Assembly: GCA_903895995.1 (NCBI GenBank)
Contig: CAITVX010000013.1
Location: forward strand, 1-64,000
DNA: 64,000 nt
Direction: 5' to 3'
Source: an uncultured Actinomycetes bacterium
GTDB lineage: Bacteria > Actinomycetota > Actinomycetes > Nanopelagicales > Nanopelagicaceae
Below the pieces are notes generated by a model. That model was not told the DNA's origin. It worked only from the letters and a program-made list of their open reading frames with translations, and did not search any database. Position 1 is the stretch's first letter; each line of letters begins with the position of its first letter. Positions 27,061 to 33,404 of the stretch are shown here, in pieces. The position numbers and the translations under genes were made by a program.

Positions 27061-28362
27061 ATGAGTGGTGATTTTGGTTTTACTCCCGGCGGGGATTTCA
27101 CATCAGATCCATTTGCAGCTTCAGCGAACTTGCCCATGATCGCAACTCAAGCGCTGCGCGATAGCGCAAGAAATTTTCTTAATACTCACTCAGTTATTCC
27201 AGTTGGAACCGCTGATCTTGACTCGGTCAAAGATGCGCTGGATATTGCAAATAATTGGCTAGATAGCGCAACAATATTCCCCACTGTTTCAGCTCCTGCA
27301 AACGTTGCCTGGAGTCGTAAAGATTGGCTTGACTCATCCATTCCTGGATGGCAGAAATTAGTGGAACCACTCGCCGAGGGAATGGCCAGTGCGCTCTCTG
27401 AACTCATCGGCGGAATGAATTTCGGAGAAACCGGCGAAACCGGCGAAACTGATGAAGCGAGCGAAAATATATTCCCTCAGGATTTCCCGATCCCAGACAG
27501 TGCTATCCCTTCATTCAATGCGCTCTTTGGCGCAAATCCGATGACCACAGGCGGAATCATGCCGATGATGCGTGGATTCATGGGAGCGATGATCGCAACT
27601 CAACTTGGTCAATCTGTTGGAGCCCTCGCCATACGTGTTACTGGAGCAAATGATGTAGCTCTCCCCCTCTTTAAAAATTGTGAGACACATCTCATTCCCC
27701 AGAACATCACAGCTTGGGGTGAAGGCCTTGATCTGCCTACAAGTGAGATCTCAATCTTCTTGGCGCTACGAGAGTCTGCTGCAGTCAGGCTCTTCACTCA
27801 TGCTCCATGGCTATCGACCTATATGCAGGATGCAATAGCTGCCTATGGTCGAGGAATTAAAATCGATATTGAGGCAATTCAACGTCAAGCTGAAGATGCT
27901 ATCTCCTCCGGTGCTCTTGATATTGAAAATACTGACTCAATCAATCTGGCAATCACCAGTGGAATGTTTATGCCTGAGCAATCAACTCAGCAGGCAGCAG
28001 CACTTGAAAAATTAGAGATGGCACTTGCGTTGATCGAGGGATGGATTGATCATGTTGTCGATCTCGCAGCAAAAGATCGTCTTCCTTCACTTGCAGCACT
28101 TCAAGAAGTTGTACGGAGATCTCGTGTTACTAACTCGCCAACTCAACAACTCTTCAAATCATTACTTAACCTTGAGGTCTCTCCTCGCAAGATGCGCGAA
28201 ACTGCACACTTTTGGAGTGAATTAAATCGGTTAGCAGGCAGCGACGGTCGTGATCATCGCTGGGAAGATTCTGCACTGCTGCCACGCAGTGAAGATATTG
28301 CAGATCCAGCTGCATTTCTTAAGAGCACCACTGTTCCCGATGATCTCAGTGGTTTGATCTAG
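27061..28362 (+). CDS. Zincin_2 (DUF2342) family protein
   Basis: The 433-residue protein belongs to the actinobacterial zincin-like DUF2342 family. Family-like blocks are GGIMPMMRGFMGAMIATQLGQSVGALA, FLALRESAAVRLFTHAPWL, AYGRGIKIDIE, ALALIEGWIDHVVDLAA and the late KMRETAHFWSELNRLAGSDGRDHRWEDSALLPRSED. In the relatives I recall the block reads REAAHxRLF; here Ala stands where I expect His, so peptidase activity is doubtful. A small GETGETGET tandem repeat (about 27425-27450) sits in the linker. GATAAT at 27049-27054 lies 6 bases before the ATG. Confidence 0.85.
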   Translation: MSGDFGFTPGGDFTSDPFAASANLPMIATQALRDSARNFLNTHSVIPVGTADLDSVKDALDIANNWLDSATIFPTVSAPANVAWSRKDWLDSSIPGWQKLVEPLAEGMASALSELIGGMNFGETGETGETDEASENIFPQDFPIPDSAIPSFNALFGANPMTTGGIMPMMRGFMGAMIATQLGQSVGALAIRVTGANDVALPLFKNCETHLIPQNITAWGEGLDLPTSEISIFLALRESAAVRLFTHAPWLSTYMQDAIAAYGRGIKIDIEAIQRQAEDAISSGALDIENTDSINLAITSGMFMPEQSTQQAAALEKLEMALALIEGWIDHVVDLAAKDRLPSLAALQEVVRRSRVTNSPTQQLFKSLLNLEVSPRKMRETAHFWSELNRLAGSDGRDHRWEDSALLPRSEDIADPAAFLKSTTVPDDLSGLI

Positions 28363-28378
28363 CAAAAAATCTCGGCAT

Positions 28379-28457
28379 AAAAAAGCGAAGCCCCCGGCCG
28401 CACGATTCTTTATCAGCCTTCCCCTTGCTGATAATGAACGGTTATCCGAGGACTTCG
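28379..28457 (-). terminator. Strong minus-strand terminator hairpin in a gene-free region
   Basis: The outer stem pairs 28386-28397 with 28446-28457. On the minus strand all twelve positions pair (ten Watson-Crick and two G-U); on the plus strand the same two positions are C-A mismatches. An inner perfect stem TTATCAGC/GCTGATAA (28410-28417 with 28427-28434) closes a 9-base loop. Six U residues (28384-28379) follow the stem. This fixes the transcribed strand as minus. Confidence 0.75.
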
Positions 28458-28570
28458 TAAGAGAAAACTAGAACGTCTCGCCCACTAAATCAAATGCAAA
28501 CCCCCTTTACCTTCACTCTTTTCAACTCCATTGAAGTATCTAGATGAAGGAATCTCTTGCGCTTTTCTCT
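28379..28570 (-). ncRNA. Candidate structured small RNA of about 190 bases
   Basis: Upstream of the terminator on the minus strand is a second hairpin: CCTTCA/TGAAGG (28510-28515 with 28545-28550) enclosing TTCAA/TTGAA (28521-28525 with 28531-28535). A TATAAG -10-like hexamer lies at about 28577-28582, giving a 5' end near 28570. No credible protein frame fits; the longest ATG frames are about 19 and 13 codons. I do not recognise RNase P RNA, tmRNA or SRP RNA signatures. It could be a 6S/Ms1-like or novel RNA. The remaining bases of this gene-free stretch (28363-28378 and 28583-28809) hold the TGTTGATAACT repeats and the next gene's promoter. Confidence 0.45.
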
Positions 28571-28729
28571 TCGACCTTATAGAACCTGTTAGATGCCATG
28601 ATGTGATGGCGAATGAGAAGAAAATTTAAAACTCTCTACCGACTCTCTAGGGAAATCCCACCTATTAGTGGATCAGTAGGAGAAAATTTCTTATTGCTTC
28701 AATCTTGTTGCTTGAAAGGGCGCAAGAAT

Positions 28730-28803
28730 TGTTGATAACTTGTAAGAGTGTGATGGAAAATCGGTGAAGGCTGTTGATAACTATGTGGAGAAACAGGGGA
28801 TAA
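28730..28803 (+). repeat. TGTTGATAA repeats (DnaA-box-like)
   Basis: TGTTGATAA occurs at 28730-28738 and 28772-28780, both followed by CT, with starts 42 bases apart. GGGGATAACT follows at 28796-28805. The first two are one base from the DnaA-box form TGTGGATAA. The last overlaps the probable -10 of the gene at 28810, so a simple promoter explanation also exists. Confidence 0.4.
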
Positions 28804-28809
28804 CTTCGA

Positions 28810-29460
28810 ATGTCGGTGGAAAACTTTATTCAAGAAAGTTTCTTCTCTGGCGAAGAGGCTATCTTCGCCTCCGTGCCACTACTTACCCCCACTCGCTCCC
28901 GTAAAAAACCCCTTCTCGAGCCATCCCTTCCTGAATTTCGAGTCGTTCGCTCAACTCGGCGCAAACGGGGGGTCACGGCTTTTCGAAGTAATGGCGTTAT
29001 TGAGATACATATGCCAGATCGGACCTCTCGCCGAGCAGAACGGGAGTTAATCCCGGAGATGATCGCCCTCGTCTTGCGACGAGAGGCCCAACAGCGCCGC
29101 ACTGATGATCTCCTCCACGAGATCGCAACCCGCCTGCTTGCTGAGTACCTGCCAGAGTTCCACGAGAGACCATCCTCGATTCGTTGGCGAAGTATGCAAG
29201 GCCGCTGGGGTAGCTGTACGACCGTTGATCGGACTATTCGCATCGCAGAGAGGCTAGCGAGCGCACCTGAGTACGTCCTGGAGTGTGTGATCCTCCATGA
29301 GTTGATCCATCTTCGTCTTCCTGGCCATGGGAGCGATTTCCACGCCCTGCTCGAGCGCTTCCCAGATCTTGCGCGCGCTGAGGCCTATCTCGAGGGTTTT
29401 GAGGCTGGACTCGGGGCGCCGCCTGAGATGGTGACGACCCAAGAGCTCGGATCGGCTTAA
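28810..29460 (+). CDS. YgjP-type metal-dependent hydrolase (DUF45/M48-like)
   Basis: The 216-residue protein has the YgjP signature: RWGSCTTVDRTIRI followed by the zinc site HELIHLRLPGHGSDFHALLER, which supplies the HExxH and a downstream third ligand. The family is related to WLM/SprT-like minigluzincins; substrates are mostly unknown. The N-terminal 35 residues are a variable tail. GGATAA/GATAAC sits 5-6 bases before the ATG, consistent with a leaderless start. The DUF5679 gene follows after 163 bases. Confidence 0.88.
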   Translation: MSVENFIQESFFSGEEAIFASVPLLTPTRSRKKPLLEPSLPEFRVVRSTRRKRGVTAFRSNGVIEIHMPDRTSRRAERELIPEMIALVLRREAQQRRTDDLLHEIATRLLAEYLPEFHERPSSIRWRSMQGRWGSCTTVDRTIRIAERLASAPEYVLECVILHELIHLRLPGHGSDFHALLERFPDLARAEAYLEGFEAGLGAPPEMVTTQELGSA

Positions 29461-29623
29461 AGCCACCCTCAATCACAGGAAGCCACAGGCGGATTGCCGC
29501 ACAAATTGCCCTCAAGATCCCCCACTACGCTCACGCTCAGAGGTACTCTCAGCATGTACGCACGCTCAGCGCGGGAAGCACCCGAGCGGATATTCGAGTT
29601 GATGCGGCGATAGGAGGGTCATT

Positions 29624-29782
29624 ATGGCTGAGGAATACAAGGGCGAGGCCTACTGCGTTAAGTGCAAAGAGAAGCGTGCCTTCGAAGGTCACGTCAAAGT
29701 CTCTGATTCTGGCCGCCGCATGGCACAGGGCATCTGCCCAGTGTGTGGCACAAAGGTCAACCGCATCTTAGGCAAGGCATAA
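29624..29782 (+). CDS. DUF5679 small zinc-ribbon-like protein
   Basis: This 52-residue protein has two Cys pairs, YCVKCKEKR (C11, C14) and CPVCGTK (C38, C41), and reads MAEEYKGEAY ... NRILGKA. It matches the actinobacterial DUF5679 family, whose function is unknown. The Cys spacing predicts a single zinc ribbon, suggesting a nucleic-acid or ribosome partner (inference). A textbook Shine-Dalgarno AGGAGG lies 6-7 bases before the ATG, unlike the leaderless genes around it, so it has a leader. Confidence 0.88.
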   Translation: MAEEYKGEAYCVKCKEKRAFEGHVKVSDSGRRMAQGICPVCGTKVNRILGKA

Positions 29783-29820
29783 CAGCTCTAATAGTTTAGA
29801 GAATCTAGAAGTACACGCTT

Positions 29821-29880
29821 CACCCCGTACCTGCATCACCGATGAGCAATCGCTCGCCGCAGTGGTGAATGTGCGGGGTG
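29821..29880 (+). other. Nested 60-base hairpin after DUF5679
   Basis: CACCCCG (29821-29827) pairs with CGGGGTG (29874-29880). Inside it CATCACC (29834-29840) pairs with GGTGAATG (29864-29871, one bulge), and GAGC/GCTC (29844-29847 with 29852-29855) closes an AATC loop. Only TTT follows, so this is either a weak terminator or an RNA structure before the ThiF-like gene. Confidence 0.5.
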
Positions 29881-29978
29881 TTTGCATCTGATCGCAGGTA
29901 TGAATATCTAGAGCGACTTTCCCCACATCGATAGACCAGCGCCACCAGTGCATGCGCGCCTGCTGAAAACTCCCCGCT

Positions 29979-31073
29979 ATGCCCACTACTTCCGGTGTGA
30001 GATGCACCTACCCCAGACTCAAACCCGCAGTTGCGATCATTCTGCGCGCAGGTGGCGCAGAGATTTTTGTAGGGAACTCGCACGAGGGTTATCTTCTCGA
30101 TGCCTATCCCTATCTTGCGATCCTGCGTGAGTGCACCGGATGGTTCAACATCAATGAGATTTCAGAGCGAAGCAATCAGCCTGCATATATCATTGAAAAG
30201 ATTGTGGGCGAGCATGGAGAACTCGTCCAGCTTGGGGTCATTGAAACCCGGTTCCGCCCATCACCTGCTCCATGGGCGAAGATCCACGATCAACAAGAGC
30301 TTCACGCTTCTACCCAGAATGAGATCGAGAGTTCGCTCATTACATTTCGCGCCAGTGATGGCGGTCAGGCGGAGTGGATTGCTCGCGCACAGTATGGGGT
30401 CACCATATTCGGAGATACTCGAATTGCGCGCACACTTCTTCCGCTTCTCTGTGCAAGTGGTTTTATTCAGACGCAATTGCAATCACTCCCCGGTGAAGAG
30501 CCGCTCTTACAAGCAAGAGATCTCAATGCTCTCTCTGTTACCGCAGATCATCTTGCAAAGAGTAAGACTCTGCACCATCGGGATTTAATTCGTGTGAGTC
30601 GAGCTACCTCTGCTGTGACTTCAACGGCAAATGCTCCACGCAAGAGAGATCTGATTATTGCGACATCCCAGCCTCATGCAGAGCAGATTCAACAGTGGCA
30701 GAGTGAGGCAGTCGCACACCTAGCAATGGGTGAGGCCATTGCCGGGCTTATTGAGATCTCCCCGATTATCCAACCAGGATTAACTCCATGCCTTCGTTGC
30801 ATCCAACTTCATAAACGAGATGCTCTCCCCAGAGATCTCACCTGCCTTGCTACTACTCAAAACCCATCAACTGAACTACCCGTCACATCCGCAGCCCTTA
30901 TTGCAGCGCTACTCGCAACGACCGTTGCAAATTACTTCTTTACACCCCAGCTTCAATTCCACTCGCAGGTCATTAACTTGCTTGAACCAACTCTTCCGAT
31001 CCAGCCTCGAAAGTGGAACTTTCATCCAGAGTGCGGTTGCGTGGACGTCCAACGCCGCGCTTTGCCGCGATAA
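29979..31073 (+). CDS. ThiF/E1-like protein related to RiPP cyclodehydratase C domains
   Basis: The 364-residue protein resembles the Ocin-ThiF/SagC-like group: an N-terminal winged-helix-like region (YPYLAILRECTGWFNINEI), a Rossmann-like segment (QYGVTIFGDTRIARTLLPLL) and a C-terminal zinc site formed by PCLRCIQLHKRD and HPECGC. The usual GxGxxG of active E1 domains is degenerate, so ATP-dependent adenylation is doubtful. A similar gene occupies the same place before whiB7 in mycobacteria. No RiPP precursor or YcaO gene is seen in the window. The last 101 bases overlap whiB7 on the other strand; both protein ends there look conserved. Confidence 0.7.
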   Translation: MPTTSGVRCTYPRLKPAVAIILRAGGAEIFVGNSHEGYLLDAYPYLAILRECTGWFNINEISERSNQPAYIIEKIVGEHGELVQLGVIETRFRPSPAPWAKIHDQQELHASTQNEIESSLITFRASDGGQAEWIARAQYGVTIFGDTRIARTLLPLLCASGFIQTQLQSLPGEEPLLQARDLNALSVTADHLAKSKTLHHRDLIRVSRATSAVTSTANAPRKRDLIIATSQPHAEQIQQWQSEAVAHLAMGEAIAGLIEISPIIQPGLTPCLRCIQLHKRDALPRDLTCLATTQNPSTELPVTSAALIAALLATTVANYFFTPQLQFHSQVINLLEPTLPIQPRKWNFHPECGCVDVQRRALPR

Positions 31074-31368
31074 TCGAGCCTGCATCAAAGAGCTCACCGC
31101 CCCAGACTCCCCAAGGCTCGGCGCGCGAGATCGCACCTTCAAGACATGCGCTAGCCATTGGGCAAGAGCCGCACATCTTCTTCGCGATCGCGATCTGAAC
31201 AGGCTCCTCTGAGAAGAAGAGTTCTGGATCTGCTGTGTGACAAGGCAGGGTGAACTCATCACCGTTGCCGGTCATACATGTCACAGAGCCAAGACCCACC
31301 TTGCCTGGACCTGATGCACCTGCCTCTGCCCATCCGGGTAGTAATAAATCACTGAAGAGAACGCTCAC
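30973..31368 (-). CDS. whiB7: WhiB7-like antibiotic-stress regulator
   Basis: I place the start at GTG 31368 (131 residues, VSVLFSDLLL), which matches the family N-terminus, rather than ATG 31434, whose extra codons come from a 12-base tandem repeat. Cluster cysteines are C43, C66, C69 and C75. The WhiB7-specific AEPWGVWGGELF turn is followed by an AT-hook, KRGVGRPRN. WhiB7/WblC activates intrinsic multidrug-resistance genes together with SigA. It is downstream of uvrD2 as in mycobacteria, behind a leader with uORFs and an attenuator. The final 35 codons overlap the ThiF-like gene. Confidence 0.9.
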   Translation of the reverse strand: MSVLFSDLLLPGWAEAGASGPGKVGLGSVTCMTGNGDEFTLPCHTADPELFFSEEPVQIAIAKKMCGSCPMASACLEGAISRAEPWGVWGGELFDAGSIIAAKRGVGRPRNRTLDESSTFEAGSEELVQAS

Positions 31369-31383
31369 TTCTCTCACTTCCTC

Positions 31384-31407
31384 TCTCGTTTCGTTTCTCG
31401 TTTCGTT
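31384..31407 (-). repeat. 12-base tandem duplication in the whiB7 leader
   Basis: TCTCGTTTCGTT occurs twice head to tail (31384-31395 and 31396-31407), between the attenuator and the whiB7 start. Read as RNA it is the purine-rich AACGAAACGAGA repeat, which would keep the ribosome-binding region unstructured or bind a protein. Confidence 0.75.
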
Positions 31408-31447
31408 TATATTGGCTTTCTTACTTATTTTCATCTGCCTGGCAAAT

Positions 31448-31484
31448 AAAAAAGGACCGCATATCCTTTACGGATTTGCGGCCC
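31448..31484 (-). terminator. Attenuator (intrinsic terminator) in the whiB7 leader
   Basis: On the minus strand, 31484-31472 pairs with 31466-31454 (13 positions with one A-A mismatch and one G-U) around a 5-base loop, then six U residues (31453-31448). It stands 80 bases before the whiB7 start and after uORF2. Upstream CCTGG and CCCCCAGG segments could pair alternatively and expose or hide its 5' arm. Confidence 0.85.
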
Positions 31485-31495
31485 CTGGGGGTTTG

Positions 31496-31513
31496 ATATC
31501 GGTTAACCGATAT
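31496..31513. promoter_or_regulatory. 18-bp perfect palindrome at the uORF2 stop
   Basis: ATATCGGTTAACCGATAT is a perfect palindrome, and its central TTAA contains the stop codon of uORF2 (31503-31505). A ribosome terminating there would block this hairpin and the adjoining pairings. It fits a ribosome-sensing switch placed just before the attenuator. Confidence 0.7.
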
Positions 31514-31670
31514 TCCTCCAGGTCCCGCTAGATCCGTACTTATTGGCATATGTAAATGCTGCATGTCGAGGAGCATGTACGGCCGCAAAGGAATGGGTCG
31601 CAGGTGTTGAGGCACGCCAAGTCGAAGCAGTCGCTGTTGTTGAACGAGCGATGCTTACTGAGTTGATCAT
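31503..31670 (-). CDS. uORF2 of the whiB7 leader (55 residues)
   Basis: The frame starts at ATG 31670, overlapping the uORF1 stop as ATGA, and ends with TAA in the palindrome at 31503. The peptide is Ala/Thr/Ser-rich (MINSVSIARSTTATAS ... GTWRNIG) with no known domain. Its likely role is to position ribosomes on the leader so that slowed translation under antibiotics changes the RNA fold. A leader uORF of this kind controls whiB7/wblC in Mycobacterium and Streptomyces. Confidence 0.55.
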   Translation of the reverse strand: MINSVSIARSTTATASTWRASTPATHSFAAVHAPRHAAFTYANKYGSSGTWRNIG

Positions 31671-31711
31671 GATCTCCACGGGTTCAGAGTAGAGCACGCG
31701 AAAGAGAGCAT
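31667..31711 (-). CDS. uORF1 of the whiB7 leader (14 residues)
   Basis: ATG 31711 begins a 14-codon frame, MLSFACSTLNPWRS, ending in TGA at 31669-31667, which overlaps the uORF2 ATG. TTTAAT and TAATTC hexamers lie 6-8 bases upstream, so uORF1 would start at or near the mRNA 5' end. The overlap suggests that uORF2 is translated by ribosomes finishing uORF1. Confidence 0.5.
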   Translation of the reverse strand: MLSFACSTLNPWRS

Positions 31712-31717
31712 GCAAGT

Positions 31718-31725
31718 GAATTAAA
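31718..31725 (-). promoter_or_regulatory. Probable whiB7 leader promoter (-10)
   Basis: TTTAATTC on the minus strand (complement of 31718-31725) lies between the uvrD2 stop (31731) and uORF1 (31711). No good -35 is visible, as expected for a promoter needing an activator such as WhiB7 itself. The leader from here to the whiB7 start is about 340 bases. Confidence 0.45.
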
Positions 31726-31730
31726 TCCGT

Positions 31731-33398
31731 TTAGCTCTGTGCGGCCCCAAGTGCAGCGAGAAAGGGACTTGGCTCCCCCGATGTGCTGATATGTACCTGG
31801 CGACGGGCACGCGTAAGCCCAACATAGAAGAGTCGACGCTCCTCCTCGAGTGTGCTGGGGGCGATCGCGCCACCATCTTTGCCGCCCCCTGGAGCTAGCG
31901 GAAGAGTTCCATCATTAACGCCTACAAGAAATACGTGATCCCATTCAAGGCCTTTGGCGGCATGCAAGGTGGAGAGGACCACTCCCGGAAGCGCGGGTGG
32001 GTTATTTTGATCAGCCCGATCTTCGAGTTCGCGAAGATATGCGCGCAAGGATGGCGCGCCATCAGCATGCATCGATTGGGCAAGGCCCATCAGCGCACGT
32101 ATGTAATCAGCATCTCCAAATGGGCGAAGTACCGACTCTAAATCACGGAGCCAATTCTCATCGTTAGGGATAACCGATGCGCTACGAATGACCTTCATCG
32201 CATCGCGAACATCTATGCGGTCGAAGAATCGCTCAGCATTTTTAAGTTGGGATTCAATCTTTCGCGAAGCGAGCTCTCTCTCAAAGATATCGAGCTGCTG
32301 ATTTGTTCTGGCCAAGATTGCGACGCTGACATTCTTAAGATCAAGTTGGGAGATGCGCTCTGAAACCTTATGCGCCTCACCCGCTGCGGTGGTGAAGGCA
32401 TTTAATTCGAAGTTTGCACCATGTGTATTCATCGAGACGAGTTGCTGATCTCCATGTGTTGCACTCTCGCTCAAGACGCGATTTGCCATCTGAATAATCT
32501 CGGGAGTTGAGCGATATCCACGAGTTAAGCGAACAACCTTTGCATCTGGGAATCTCCCGGTAAAGCCCAGGAGGAATGATGAAGTCGCTCCAGCAAAAGA
32601 ATAGATCGTCTGAGCGGCATCGCCGACGACGCAGATATCGTTTCGATTTCCAAGCCAGAGATTGAGTAAACGTTGTTGTAGTGGAGAGACATCTTGATAC
32701 TCATCCACGGTGAAGTATCGATACTGGTCGCGAACTCTCTCGCGAACTGCACGATCCTCTTCTAGCATTCCAACAGTGAGCAGTAAGACATCTTCAAAGT
32801 CGATGACACGCTCCTGGCGTTTGAGCGTCTCATAGGAGTCATAGACCTTTGCAATCTCTGCAAAATTCTCACGATCTGATTTTCCATTAGGAATTCGCAG
32901 AGAGCGCGAAGCTGCGATTGCTGATTCAGCATATTGATCGGGCGCAAATTCCCCTGCCTTGGCCCATTCAATCTCACTTGATATTTCACGAAGCGTTGTG
33001 GCACCTGGTGCTAAGAAGGTATCGCTTCGCCCCATCGCCTCTGACATAAATCCGGCCTTGCTCGTTAATAACTTAGGAAAGGCGCCGCCGAATGAATATG
33101 GCCAGAAATACATCAATTGTTTAAGCGCAGCTGCGTGAAAGGTACGTGCGGTGGCACTCGGAACTCCGAGGCCACGAAGGCGAGCTCGCATCTCACCTGC
33201 AGCGCGAGCGGTAAATGTGAGAGCCAAAGTCTTGCTCTGATCGGTTACTCCGGCTGCAATTGCATAGGCGATCCGGTGTGTAATTACTCGAGTCTTACCT
33301 GTTCCAGCGCCTGCGATCACACATACAGGGCCACGGATTGCCATGACAGCCTCTTGCTGCTCTGGATCTAGTCCCTGCAAGATCTCTTCAGGATTCAT
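31731..33398 (-). CDS. uvrD2: UvrD2-like superfamily 1 DNA helicase, short form
   Basis: The 555-residue helicase has motif I AGAGTGKTRVITHRIA (residues 30-45), motif Ia LALTFTARAAGEM, motif II VDEYQDVSP, motif III GDAAQTIYSFAGA, motif IV LTRGYRSTPEI, motif V VVLSTLHAAKGLEWDHVFLVGV and motif VI RRLFYVGLTRARRQVH. It stops shortly after motif VI, whereas mycobacterial UvrD2 is about 700 residues with a C-terminal HRDC domain and a cysteine cluster. Those are absent here and I see no remnant downstream. It is seven bases after nudC and upstream of whiB7, the mycobacterial order. Confidence 0.9.
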   Translation of the reverse strand: MNPEEILQGLDPEQQEAVMAIRGPVCVIAGAGTGKTRVITHRIAYAIAAGVTDQSKTLALTFTARAAGEMRARLRGLGVPSATARTFHAAALKQLMYFWPYSFGGAFPKLLTSKAGFMSEAMGRSDTFLAPGATTLREISSEIEWAKAGEFAPDQYAESAIAASRSLRIPNGKSDRENFAEIAKVYDSYETLKRQERVIDFEDVLLLTVGMLEEDRAVRERVRDQYRYFTVDEYQDVSPLQQRLLNLWLGNRNDICVVGDAAQTIYSFAGATSSFLLGFTGRFPDAKVVRLTRGYRSTPEIIQMANRVLSESATHGDQQLVSMNTHGANFELNAFTTAAGEAHKVSERISQLDLKNVSVAILARTNQQLDIFERELASRKIESQLKNAERFFDRIDVRDAMKVIRSASVIPNDENWLRDLESVLRPFGDADYIRALMGLAQSMHADGAPSLRAYLRELEDRADQNNPPALPGVVLSTLHAAKGLEWDHVFLVGVNDGTLPLAPGGGKDGGAIAPSTLEEERRLFYVGLTRARRQVHISTSGEPSPFLAALGAAQS

Positions 33399-33404
33399 CG
33401 TTAC

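Noticed and set aside
28363-28809. Chromosomal replication origin
   Set aside because: The DnaA-box-like repeats are few and imperfect, and no dnaA, dnaN, rpmH or parAB gene is nearby.
29979-31073. A RiPP biosynthetic cluster around the ThiF-like gene
   Set aside because: No YcaO, dehydrogenase, precursor peptide or transporter genes are adjacent; the neighbourhood is the conserved whiB7/uvrD2 block.
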